Of a stretch of 64,000 nucleotides of DNA, positions 12,430 to 22,479 are shown piece by piece. Position 1 is the first letter of the stretch; each line of letters starts with the position of its first letter. The stretch is taken from contig AP026538.1 of the NCBI GenBank assembly GCA_026075535.2, positions 2,232,001 to 2,296,000 of the forward strand. The letters are read 5' to 3'. Both the position numbers and the translations under genes were made by a program. The notes below the pieces were generated by a model that was given only the letters and a program-made list of their open reading frames with translations, searched no databases and was not told the origin of the DNA. The DNA is from Tricholoma matsutake. Its lineage: Eukaryota > Basidiomycota > Agaricomycetes > Agaricales > Tricholomataceae.

Positions 12430-13051
12430 GTTGATCTAAAAATTGGCTATACATGCCTGATCCCATATTGAGACTTGTCAAAATGATCCAGTACATGCTG
12501 CAATACAATTGTCATTGAAGCCAAGCTTCCAGTAGTATCGAATCCAGGAATGTAACTTGTCCTCAGGCGCTGAAAATATTGAGTGGAAAAGATTGGAAGT
12601 AATAGTACCATGTTACATATGCAACGGTTTGTGTTGATTTCCTTGTGCCATGGAATCTGGACTGAAGGACATTACTGTAAACTTGAAACCTTGAAACCTT
12701 GAGCTTGAAAGATGAACTTGAACCTTGCTTACAAATATTGACATTGAAAATGATATATACTATAGTAGTATTTAGTAGTCAATTCGTGTCAGGGGTCTTT
12801 GATACCGGACTTGGTTATGCCGCTTACATATTGACGGCAGGTGCTCAGAAAACAAGCTGTCCAGTGCTTGTTGCCATAAGACTAGTAAATTACCGGTAAA
12901 TAATAGGTTGGTAAAAAAATATGAATTTTTTATGCAACCCTATTTGGGAATTGCCATATGGGACATGTGCTTGTAATTTCACGAATTCCCACATGGGACA
13001 AACAAACAGTTGAAAAATTTTTTCTTCTCTTCTTCACCAACCACCATGTCA

Positions 13052-13575
13052 GCATCTCCCTGTCATAGGGAGTTGCTGTTCTGATGTAGTCGGCATCCAA
13101 CATGGATGGGCCTGCATTTCTATCAAAGAGATGTTAAGCACAGCTGTCATGGCTGTGTGGGTGGTAACATTACATTGTATGTAGTCCCATCTCCCTGTCA
13201 TAGGGGGTTGCCCTGCTGAAATAGTCAGCATCTGAGGTGGATGGGCCCAGATCTCTATCAATGCACAGCTGTCATGGCTGTGTGGCAACCTACCATGTGG
13301 GCATCTCCCTGTCATAGGGAGTTGCTGTGCTGACATAGTTGGCATCCCACATGGATGGGCCCGCATTTCTATTAAAGAGATGTTAAGCATGGCTGTTATG
13401 GCTGTGTGGGTGTTGGGAGCTCCTTCCCCAGTGGACCCAGTGTGCGCTGTCAACAGTGTCGTCCATCTGGGAAGGATAGCAGGGTTATTTGGATGTGCTG
13501 TAGCCCTTCCTTTCCCTTGGGACCTAGTGTGCGCTGCCAACAGTGTTGTCTGTTTGGGAAAGGGCAAGGCTAACC
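13052..13575. repeat. Two sets of tandem repeats
   Basis: Three diverged copies of a 110-137 bp unit start at about 13053, 13189 and 13301, each opening with CATCTCCCTGTCATAGGG and carrying GGATGGGCC and GCTGTCATGGCTGTGTGG. They run into two copies of a unit of about 85 bp (13425 and 13508) holding AGTGTGCGCTG and CAACAGTGT. Open frames through them on both strands follow from the repeats. The array abuts the 5' break of the pogo-like transposase. Confidence 0.75.
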
Positions 13576-13639
13576 TAAGTCCTGTAATATCTTTGTAGTT
13601 TTCTAGGTAAGAGGTCTTTTAAAGATTCATAGGGGGCAC

Positions 13640-15262
13640 AGCTGTCCAAAACATCACAATAGGCTCAGAATGTATTGGTCTAGTGCACTTGATGGCTCTC
13701 GTGGTCATGCTGTCAATCCAATAACAAAGGAAGAATATTTTGCAATACTGAAGGAAGTAAGAGAAAGGTATAACATTCCAGATGAGTTGGTCTACGGTGC
13801 AGATGAGACAGGGATACAGTCAGGCATAGGTGTGACAGAGTGGGTCATTGGCCCAGCAGGAGCTAAAATACAGCATCAGCAACAAAGCGGAAATCAAGAA
13901 AACATCACAGTCTTACCCACTATCTGCACTGATGGAACTACCATCGCACCTACTGTTATTTACAAAGGGGAGGCATTCCAGACAAAGTGGCTGCAGAACA
14001 ACCCATTGGATGCACGGTACTAAAACTCATAAGATAATATGATTGATTGAACCTCATTGTTCTCCTCAGAATGGGCTATCAAAAGAAAGGGTACACATCG
14101 GATGAGATTGGTGTATCCTGGCTCAAAGACTGGGACCTGCAAACAACAGCAAAGGCAGATGGATGAACTCGACTCCTTCTTGTTGATGGCCATAGTTTGC
14201 ACTATACACTTGGCTTCCTGGAGTATGCATGGGACAACAACATCGTCGTGTTGTGCTATCCTTCACATTCCACTCATGTATATCAAGGGCTTGATGTCGT
14301 GATCTTCAGTGTCTTGAAACGGGCCTGGAGTGATGAACAAGACAGATTTGAAGCACAAGGACCTGCCATGAGTAAACTGAACTTCATGACAGTCTATGCC
14401 AAGGCACATGTTTGCATGTTCATGGAGAGTACCATTTGTGCAGCTTTTGCAAAGACAGGAATAGTGCCATATAATCCTGATGTTGTTACCACAGAGATGA
14501 TGGCGCCTAGCCTTGAGACATTGACAACCAGCCTTCTCCCACTTGGATTGACCAGCCCAGTCCATGAACTCATTGATTTGATATCCCATCACAAACCATG
14601 CAAACGGAAGTGGCAGGAGCTCGAGGAGTTACCAGAAAGACCTGAGAGAACCACGGGATCACCAAATTCTTCATACACACCTGTACAACATGCAATAGCA
14701 TCATTAGCAATGACATCTTCATCATTTCTAGTTTCAAGCTCACCTATTACCTATTCTGTCGACATCCACATTGCCACCCATTTTCACTACCACTATGTCA
14801 CCTCTGAATGAGTGGGATACCTTGGTTCTGGATACAGTACCAACCACTGAGTTGGAGAGAAATCTACAGGAAGCATTACATGCCAACATGATTGTGGACA
14901 CACAGAAGAGAGTAATGCAGGGGATGCAAGCTCAGACTGTCTTGCATTCAATGTACCTTGAGAGCATGAGGGGACAGCTGCAAGCCCAAGAGGAGAAGAA
15001 ATCAAAGAAGAGGAAGACTGGCAAGATTAACATGGATGGCCAAGCGAAGATCCTAACGCAACTTGACATCATTGCAGGTGTCAAGGAATGGCAGGACAGC
15101 CAAGATAAGGCAGTTGAAGAAGCTGCAGTGAAGAAAAAAGCAAAGGAAAAGTATAATGAAGCAATGAACGTATGGAAAGTGCGTGAGATGGATCGAAAGG
15201 GGCGGAATACTGACTTGAAGAGTGGATGGGATGAAGATGTGAAGAAGTGGACAATTGAATGA
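13640..15262 (+). pseudogene. pogo-like (DDE_1) transposase, N-terminally truncated
   Basis: The frame begins inside the protein (HHNRLRMYWSSALDG). It continues with VYGADETGIQSGIG (first Asp), NITVLPTICTDGTTIAP, a GT-AG intron at 14017-14069 (53 bp), GYQKKGYTSDEIGVSWLKDWD, LLLVDGHSLHYT (second Asp) and LCYPSHSTHVYQGLDVVIFS (third Asp), typical of DDE_1/pogo transposases. The tail (about 14880-15262) is a charged coiled-coil-like stretch ending at TGA 15260. Breaks: a TGA at about 14163 (KADG-stop-TRLL, Arg expected), a frameshift near 14780, and no DNA-binding N-terminus, which is replaced by tandem repeats. A related N-terminus lies on the other strand at 20.2-20.85 kb but cannot be its simple continuation. 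Confidence 0.88.
14017..14069 (+). other. Intron of the pogo-like transposase
   Basis: The segment starts GTACTAAAA and ends TCCTCAG. It contains TGATTGAAC as a possible branch site. Splicing joins LDAR to MGYQKKGY in frame, which the family requires. Its 53-bp size is typical of basidiomycete introns. Confidence 0.8.
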
Positions 15263-15804
15263 GACAATGCAAAATATGACCATTGCAAGCCAAGATGGAC
15301 GAAGCCAAAGATTGTAACTTGGTATACAAAATTTCTGGACATTATTGGTATTTGGTTGTTCCAAAGAGGCATGAATGACTGTACTGCTATATTATGCAGC
15401 ACTTGAACTACTCAATATCACTTGTCACCGCCCTGTACTACCCAAAAGGGCAGACCAGACTGGGCCATCTGCCTAGGATCAGCCGTGAGGCTAATCTTAC
15501 ATGCTAGTTGCTATGGTTACTTTGTACACAGGATAATCTATGTAGTTATGCTACCTAATATCACTATGGCATACCTACCACATTACACACAATTACACAC
15601 AATCCTCTATCACCCTGACTATCTGCCGCATTACTCAGAACTACGCAAAATCATTTGTTGCTACCACCTATTACCTCAAAAGGAGGGGCAGGCCTTGGCA
15701 GGCCTTGAGGCTGTGCCATGCACGAGGCTGCGCATTTAAGAAGCAAATATAAATCCTTCACAAATGAGGCTAAGCTATCTTTCTTCCTTTCTTTCCCCAC
15801 TGTT
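15263..15804. other. Spacer with an inverted-repeat arm
   Basis: No gene is supported. A block at about 15505-15615 (TGCTAGTTGCTATGGTTACT, then GTACACAGG and CTATGTAGTTATGCTAC) reappears in inverted orientation at about 21210-21322. AATTACACA-type words at 15580-15610 resemble others at 20110-20150. Confidence 0.5.
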
Positions 15805-15807
15805 CAT

Positions 15808-17505
15808 ATGCCTCCCCGCACTCAAGCATGTAAGCAAACATGTTTCTACTTGCCATTGGTTGAAACTTATTGATTCCACTCCACAGCCAATGACCTTTGC
15901 CTTGTTATCCTGGCAGGTGGAGCACGTGGTGGCTCTGCCCAGACTTCATCCCCTTCAGGTTGGTGCACTACAGAGGTGATGTAATGTGGACCTCACATTG
16001 GTTTCCAGCAGCTCCTTGGCTAGTGCCTCAACCATCAGCCCCAAACAGTGATGGCATCCTGTCTTCTGGTAAGTCTTTTTCTCTTAATACATCATGCTCT
16101 GCTACATCCCACAGCCTTGGCAGTGAAGTACTTGGATGCCATCAGGAAATATGGGGCAAATTACTGTTTTTTTTGCTCCAACTTTTGTGAACCCAAAGAT
16201 TCAGCAGTTTGTATCAGCTGTGGGACTATAATGTGCATTTCTAGGTATACAGGTGGTCCAGGGTGTATTGGGGCTAGCTCTGTCAAGCTTGATCACTCAA
16301 AGTTTCAGTGCCCTGTCTGTAATGGAAGGGATAAGAAAGAATCTGCCCCTCTTCCATATTATCTGACTGGGAGTGGTCTTCAACAGACCCCCAAAATCAC
16401 TTGGCCTCTTCTCCTCCTTGGGCTCCAACTAAAAAACAGGAATTCAGTAGTACTGAAGTTGCTGGAATGCACCTTTGGTAGCCTCTATGCATTAGGGCTT
16501 GCAAATGTATGAGTCCCATACAAACTACTCTCTCCTTCATTGCTAATGATCCCCCGGCATAGTTACACTGGGCGACCTGTGACATGAAGGAGGGAATTCC
16601 AATGAAGCGCAATACTCAAATTGGCTTCATCAATCAGTCTATGAGTGATGGGCGGCCACCAAATCTTATCATAGTCCTTGATTCTGACACTTGGGATGGC
16701 CAACTACAGGCTACAGATGGTTTAACAGGTGTAAAAACCTGTCTATCTCTTCAGGACATTATCCATGAATATGTGGGACATGACATACTGCAGAAGATGG
16801 TTGAGGCATCCTGGGATACCCAGACATACAACACTATTCTGGAAATTGGACCTGGAGTGCTGCCTTGGGCAGATATTACCACTAAGGTTCGTGGAGGCTG
16901 GCGGATGATGGTCATGGTTGCCTCTGGATCTGTGGTGAGGAATGCAGTGAACTGGGATCTGTTCACTGGACCTGTTTCAAAGTATGTTGTTCAACATAGT
17001 GTGTGCATTGCCCACACTGAGAAGATTAATAGTGGCTTTCTGGACATTTTCATAGCGTTTGGTGGGCAGGAAACCATGGCTCATGATATCCAGCCCTTTG
17101 TCAATGGGCTTGTAGAAAGGGTTGCTGTCCATGGCATAAATGGGGATCCATGGGAGACAGTATCTGAAACCCTTGTTGCCTTCCCCACCTCCATCACCAC
17201 AAACACTGTTATTGCCATCTGCAAAACCACAAGTGGATTTACAGCATCCCAGATTGGTATGCACAGAGCTGAGCGGCCATTGGGCTATGCCTTTACAAAG
17301 TGTGGTACAGCCAACTGCACCAGCAAGGGACACCCTGGACACATGATTGGAGAATTGAAGGATCCGGTGCAAAACATGTAAGTGGAAGTCCAAGTTTGTG
17401 AAACTAGACAGCCAGTCTTTTTTTATGTGGTTAAACAAGGGAAAAGCACCCTTATTATTCCACCACATATTTCCTTCTCCTGATGGTCTGTCCATAATGT
17501 TCCTT
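15808..17505 (+). CDS. Agaricomycete zinc-finger/GGWR-family protein, unknown function
   Basis: A start is proposed at ATG 15808 (MPPRTQA), followed by an intron (GTAAGC...CCACAG, about 15830-15886). A second intron ends near 16118. Main exons then read LAVKYLDAIRKYG, a Cys-rich PHD-like finger (CFFCSNFC, CISCGTIMC, CPVCNG; about 16165-16330), and PLLLLGLQL. A second part opens with PPNLIIVLDSDT and contains TTKVRGGWRMMVMVASG and FGGQETMAHDIQPFVNG. A zinc-ribbon-like end has CGTANCTSKGHPGH and CKWKSKF, stopping at about 17505. I recall this order from many Agaricomycete hypothetical proteins; the biochemical role is unknown to me. Possible breaks: a stop near 15980 that may lie in an intron, and a stop near 16555. 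It may be intact or lightly damaged. The minus gene at 20.0-18.1 kb faces it. Confidence 0.65.
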
Positions 17506-17509
17506 TGAA

Positions 17510-18150
17510 CTACAAATTGTATGTATGTAATACAGCCATCAACTGGCCAATCCAAATTCAGGAATCCTGAACTTTATCCTACCAGCCCCTGCATTTGTTA
17601 AGTGGCCCATGTATTGATCTAGCAAATTAACATATTTTTAATAATACTAGTCAGTAGAATATTCCTGGTCCTCTCCTGTCACATCACACTACCTCAATAT
17701 GGGAAAATGCTGTGTTGCGATAGTTTCCTGCACTGATTTCAACCTTTATTTGTATCTGAGGCAGGTTCTACTCATTTGAATAGTGTCAGCTGCCTTTAGC
17801 GTTGTGCAGTAGGCATGCCAGTGGTCGCCTTTGGTTGCCTGCGGTGGCCTGTGGTTGCCTATGATTGACTATATGAGTCAGTAGAATATTCCTGGTCCTC
17901 TCCTAAGGCTCAGATAAAAAACAACCATCCATTCATATTTAACATTTCCCTTCCTGTATGGTAAAGGAAGCTACAGAGATTTGGCCTTCTCAGTGGCTGG
18001 TTGATGATGGTACACTCTTATTTGAATCAGATCAAAATTAAAAAAATGTAAGAGGTACAGATAAATATTCAGGAAAGTAGGCTGGCATTCTGTGTGGTGT
18101 AGAGCTTCACCATGTCATCCTCAGTGTTTGGAAGGGTCAGGTCTATGTCC
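17510..18150. other. Spacer between convergent genes
   Basis: No gene is seen. A near-repeat of CAGTAGAATATTCCTGGTCC occurs at 17652 and again at about 17880. Between them GGTTGCCT/GGTCGCCT words are iterated (17820-17870). Confidence 0.5.
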
Positions 18151-18800
18151 ATGTCATTTGTTTCCTTGTTGATGGATGGGGAATTGGGAAAAGCTTCTTA
18201 GAATAGAAACAATCAGCAATGTACAATTCAGGTCTTTGAGAACTTCAAACATGCAGGTACCTTTTTGTTTCTGGAGCTCATTGAGGCCAGCAATAGCATC
18301 TGCTATTGCAATACCCCATTCTTTATGGGATTCACCAGATGGATCAATGACCAAGTCATCCACCAACTTCTTGCAAAGTTCTGTTGTTGGTGGGCCAAAA
18401 ATCTGGATGAGCTGCTCTAAAGCTTTGAGCAATTCCACTCCACCATCAGGTTGATGTAAAGCTTGTAGAACATTGATGGCTTCTGTAGGAAGGCTCTGAA
18501 TCACTTCAGGAAGGCTCTTGTCTAAAAAAAGAAGATGGTGTTCAGTGTACAAAGAATCTTCCTTTCAATGTAAGTAAGACCTACCAGCCATCTCATCCTC
18601 AGGGTTTGGAAGGGTCTGGTATATGTCCATGTTGTTCATTCCCTTGTTGATGGGTGGGGAATTGGGAGAAGTTTCTTGGAATAGAGACAATCAGCAATGC
18701 ACAATTCAGGTCTTTGAGATCTTCAAACATGCAGATACCTTTTTGTTTCTGGAGCTCATTGAGGCCAGCAATAGTCTCTGCTATTTCTGAAAAAAGAAGA
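18110..18800. repeat. Partial tandem duplication of the 3' exon
   Basis: About 190 bp at 18110-18300 and 18590-18785 are close copies, both covering TTTGGAAGGGTC, GGGGAATTGGGA and TTTTTGTTTCTGGAGCTC. They lie about 480 bp apart. The proximal copy (18.6-18.8 kb) is shorter in coding content, ending after EIAETIAGLNE. The distal one continues to a full helical exon (LPEVIQSLPTEAINVLQALH). Confidence 0.8.
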
Positions 18801-20020
18801 TGGTGTTCAGTACAAAGAACCTACTGGTCAATGTAAGTAACACCTACCAGCCTCTCGACCAGCCTCTCCAGCCTGAGAATTGTTTTGCAACCTTTCAATA
18901 AAGGCCTTTCTCTCTGCTGACCCTGCCAAGTCTGTCTTCAAACGATCCCCCAGCACCACTCTCATCTCTTTATCCATCATCTCTGATGTTATCTCCATCA
19001 CATGGCCAAGGTATCAATGGAAGAAGACCTCAGCTTCACCATGTGGATCACCAACCCCATCTGTTCAAAACTTAACCATGATATCCTTGAAAGCTTTTAA
19101 CTCTACCTTGCTGCAGGAATTCCACAAAGGATTCCAAAAGAAATGCAATCCTTTCTGTGCTATACTCATGCCATGCATTGGGTACCATACCATTACAGGC
19201 CAGGACCCAGTTGGTTTCTTCAAGAGACTCATCAGCCATAGCAACTGGGGCACGCTTTACAATCTCAGAGAATAGTTTATGGAAATCAAAGTGCTTGAAA
19301 TCTCCATCCCACCACTCATCATCTTGGGCAGGAGGAAACATTTTGTCCAGTCCAGGCTCATAACCCTTCTCTGGAGGAATTGATGTGAAAATGATGGAAC
19401 ATAACAGAACCTCTGCACTCACCAAACTCCTTGATGTTCTTGGAATTAGTAGGATCTAGCCTCAAGTAGCCAGCACCAGCTTCTTTGGCATCATTGAAGG
19501 TGTCAAAAAGCCAATCCCTGGAATCCCTAATACCAAATTCAATCAGAGATTGAATCACTGGCTCCAGGTTGCTATGAAATCGGATCTTTAGGAGTTCTTC
19601 CAGCACCAGACGCCGACAAACAAGGTATTGTGCAAATCTAACACCAGCATTATTCCTTAAATGAATCATCTGCTCTTCCACCTTGTTTAAGCTCTTGTTC
19701 CGAAGCTGTTTGGTGTTGATTATCCATGAGTTGTACATTTGTTCCTGGTATAATGCACTGTAGACCAATCTTCTCCAAATGGGATAGTATTTTGGTGGAA
19801 GGAGAATTGTGCCAAGATAATCCTGTTTGGGGCCATATGCCAAAATTGAATACCAGGTCCTCCCTTGTACTGTGATCTCCTCAGGGATGGTATAGGTTAC
19901 ATGCCAATCCCGCTGGAACTGCTGCATCATGTTAGGATCTGGTTTCCAGAAAACAGATGGAATGCTAAATGTTGTTAATGGAGCTGGTAGACGGGCTAGA
20001 CGTGCAGTTTTTGGAGGCAT
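18154..20020 (-). CDS. Unrecognised multi-exon protein with a duplicated last exon
   Basis: Start ATG is at 20020 (MPPKTARLARLPAPL). Exon 1 runs to about 19426. An intron (GTGAGT...CCTCCAG, about 19378-19425) leads to EKGYEPGLDKMFPPAQDDEWWDGDF, then ADESLEETNWVLACNGMVP, DIMVKF and VGDPHGEAEVFFH. Next come YLGHVMEITSEMMDKEMRVVLGDRL and ERKAFIERLQNN, with a donor near 18848. The reading needs a one-base shift near 19075, and two stops (VKF-stop-TDG, FFH-stop-YLG) are TGA where Arg would fit. Last exons read LNELQKQKG and FEDLKDLNC, and this module is present twice (18.11-18.30 and 18.59-18.80 kb). The protein is largely helical and soluble-looking. I do not recognise the family. It ends tail-to-tail with the zinc-finger/GGWR gene. 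Confidence 0.55.
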
Positions 20021-20207
20021 GATGGATGTCAGTATAAGGGGTTGTGACTATCTGTGACTGACAAAAATGGCAAAGTATTGCATGTGGCTGTTTGTTATTA
20101 TTTGTAACTCCTGCCTAAATTACACAAAATTACACCAAATTATGCAAAATTAAGCAAAGGTATGCAAAACCATGGTTGGAACTGCAAGCCAGGCTTTGGA
20201 GGGTTGC

Positions 20208-20850
20208 TCAGCCTATGAACAAATAATTACAAGGAGACAAAGGCCCATCCATGTTGTCAGCCCAGGACAGTGGGAACTGTGTACAAGGTTTTGTGATGAA
20301 GTGGTTCCCCCAGTCCCTGCCCAGTCCTCTCTCAGGAAAGTCTTTGCCCAACCCATGCTGTAAGACTGCCTCAGCATGCTCCTTCAACTGTTGTGGACTA
20401 AGTGGGAAGCCCTGTTGTTCCATCTCAATTGCAAACTTCATGATAATCTTGTGTTCCTGCTCTGTCAACCAACTCTTTTTCCCATTAGACTGAGTCAAAG
20501 TTACACCACCTTTTGCATGGTGGATCAAGGTGTTAAATGAGAGAGGGATACACCTGCCTGTTGTGGCAAAGTGAGCATCTGATGTGTCTTGACAGATTTG
20601 ATGCGATGATTTCTTCTTTTCCCCAGGTGCAAGAGATCTCTGCTGTTCTTCTGCATAGGTCTTTGAAGCATAAGCTTTGAGATCATCCACTTCCTTCCTG
20701 TTGATCTGGTTTTTAAGTTCTTGGGACTTCACCTTGTTCACCATGGTGTGTAGGAGTGCTTTTTGCATCTTGCTTTGATCCCCCTTCCATTTTTGGATTC
20801 CTAATTGGGTGAGCGTGATGTGACTTCATGCGATGCTTGCTTTTGCTCAT
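20208..20850 (-). pseudogene. N-terminal half of a pogo-like transposase
   Basis: The minus-strand start MSKSKHRMKSHHAHP (ATG at about 20850) shifts by one base near 20768 into MQKALLHTMVNKVKSQEL. Next come IPLSFNTLIHHAKGG (HTH), KSWLTEQEHKIIMKFAIEM and GFPLSPQQLKEHAEAVL, then ERGLGRDWGNHFI. This is the double-helix-turn-helix DNA-binding region seen before the DDE_1 core in pogo/CENP-B-type transposases. The protein stops at about 20208, where the catalytic core should begin. The plus-strand core at 13.64-15.26 kb begins at about the same family position, so the two halves could descend from one element split by rearrangement, or from two copies. Confidence 0.75.
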
Positions 20851-20929
20851 TGAGAACCTTTGCCTGATTTCCTCTTTACACCAGATGGATATCCTAGAAA
20901 TGACTATCTCAAGTTCATGATGCAAGGTA

Positions 20930-21580
20930 TGCTGATAATATTGTCACAAAAAATTCATCCAATATAAGTTACTCTTCGTATATTACCTGAAACAAAATTC
21001 AAATTTTGGTCAAAACCAGCTACAAATTACTCTCCTGTAAGATCTAATAGCTGCACCAGTCCATGGTTCTACATATGTATACATATAAGCTACTCATTGG
21101 ATATTATAAAAAGTCCATGGGTATTTGTGCAGAATTGAGGTCGTCAGTGTTGTTTGTATCATTGACCCCGATGTATCAAAGAGGCATAAATGACTGTAGT
21201 CAGTGTGATGATGAATGTTGGTAATTCTGCATAATATGGTAGGTATGCAGGGGTGTTAGCATGTAGCATAACTACATAGATTGTTGTCCTGTGTACAAGT
21301 AACCATTGCAACTAGCATATACGCCAGCACAAGGTAACCATCACAACTAGTGTGTTACTTGGCTGTCCAGCTTTTGAACAATTGCTGATGCTTAAGGTAA
21401 TGTCCATCTTTGGAACAATTGCAATCCTACTTTAAAAACCCTCTGCAGCCAGCAGTTGTAATTCATCCTCAAACATGAAATGCCTGGCCCATCCTGTGAG
21501 ATCAAATGTCATATGTCTACCTGTTCTCACAGAAATGAATACAGACACAAACCCCTCCTCACAACAAAAGGATCCCTGGG
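20930..21580. other. Spacer and inverted-repeat arm upstream of the dioxygenase gene
   Basis: No gene is seen. The arm at about 21210-21322 (GTAGCATAACTACATAGATT, CCTGTGTAC, AACTAGCATAT) is the inverted partner of 15505-15615. A second, diverged copy of its end (AAGGTAACCATCACAACTAG) follows directly at about 21333-21352. Confidence 0.5.
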
Positions 21581-21993
21581 CCCATGGCCAATAGACCAAG
21601 ATCTGTATCTGACAGCGACTCCTTTACTGAACTAAACAAGTCGGACCAGGATGAATCTCTGCAAACATCTGAACAGGGAAAACAGTGTCGCCTTAAAGAA
21701 GCAAAAAAAAAATACCCAGTGATTATACTTCTATGCTAGATGATGTTCCACATTAACTGATGTGATCCCAAGAGGATGACTCACAATCAATATGTCAACA
21801 TTCTCAGAAGGTGTGGCAACAGATGGCTTGATGGCCCCCTCTAATACAAGAGGGGAGAAGAAGTGTTTGAAGGACATGGAAAGTCAGACGCACCTGCATG
21901 TTGAAGCATTTAAAAAATATGCAGACTGTTTTCTTGTCCCCATGACTATTGCTAACCTCCAATCAGTCCAAATGTCCAAAGAAGTCAAATTAC

Positions 21994-22302
21994 TATAAGG
22001 GCAACCTAAGCCTCTAGCAAAGGGAAATCCAAAGTTAAAAATAACCTAAAAATAGAAAAGGCAGAGATAGGCAGATCAAGGCCGCCGGATGACATCATAC
22101 CAAGGGGTAGGTGTCGGAAGGGGTGCTCCGCCTCTAAATATAAAAGTGTCAACATGTACAAACATGATAGAAAGGGAAAATTAGTAATAAAATCCGGAAA
22201 AATCATAGAAAATGAAGAATAGAAGGAAATGAAGTGAGGAAAAATATAGGACAAACGTAAAAAATAGGAGAAACACGTGGGACACCCTCTAGTCCCCTTA
22301 CA
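21994..22302 (-). repeat. gypsy-3 3' LTR
   Basis: 309 bp. In element sense it opens TGTAAGGGGACTAG and closes CCCTTATA. It is shorter than the 5' LTR because it lacks the 115-bp block at about 27527-27650. Substitutions between the two copies are few, so the insertion is not very old. Confidence 0.9.
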
Positions 22303-22479
22303 TCACCCCCCTTCTAAGATGCATCACCCCGATGCATTCGAAATCGCATATGACCAAGTCACTGACTTGAATGCGATGTGGTGCAGCAGTGTGCTGTTGG
22401 TGGAACTCCTTGACCAACCAAGGGGCGTTCACATCGGACTCCTCAACCATGAGTTCTCCTCATACCCATAACCCTTCCA

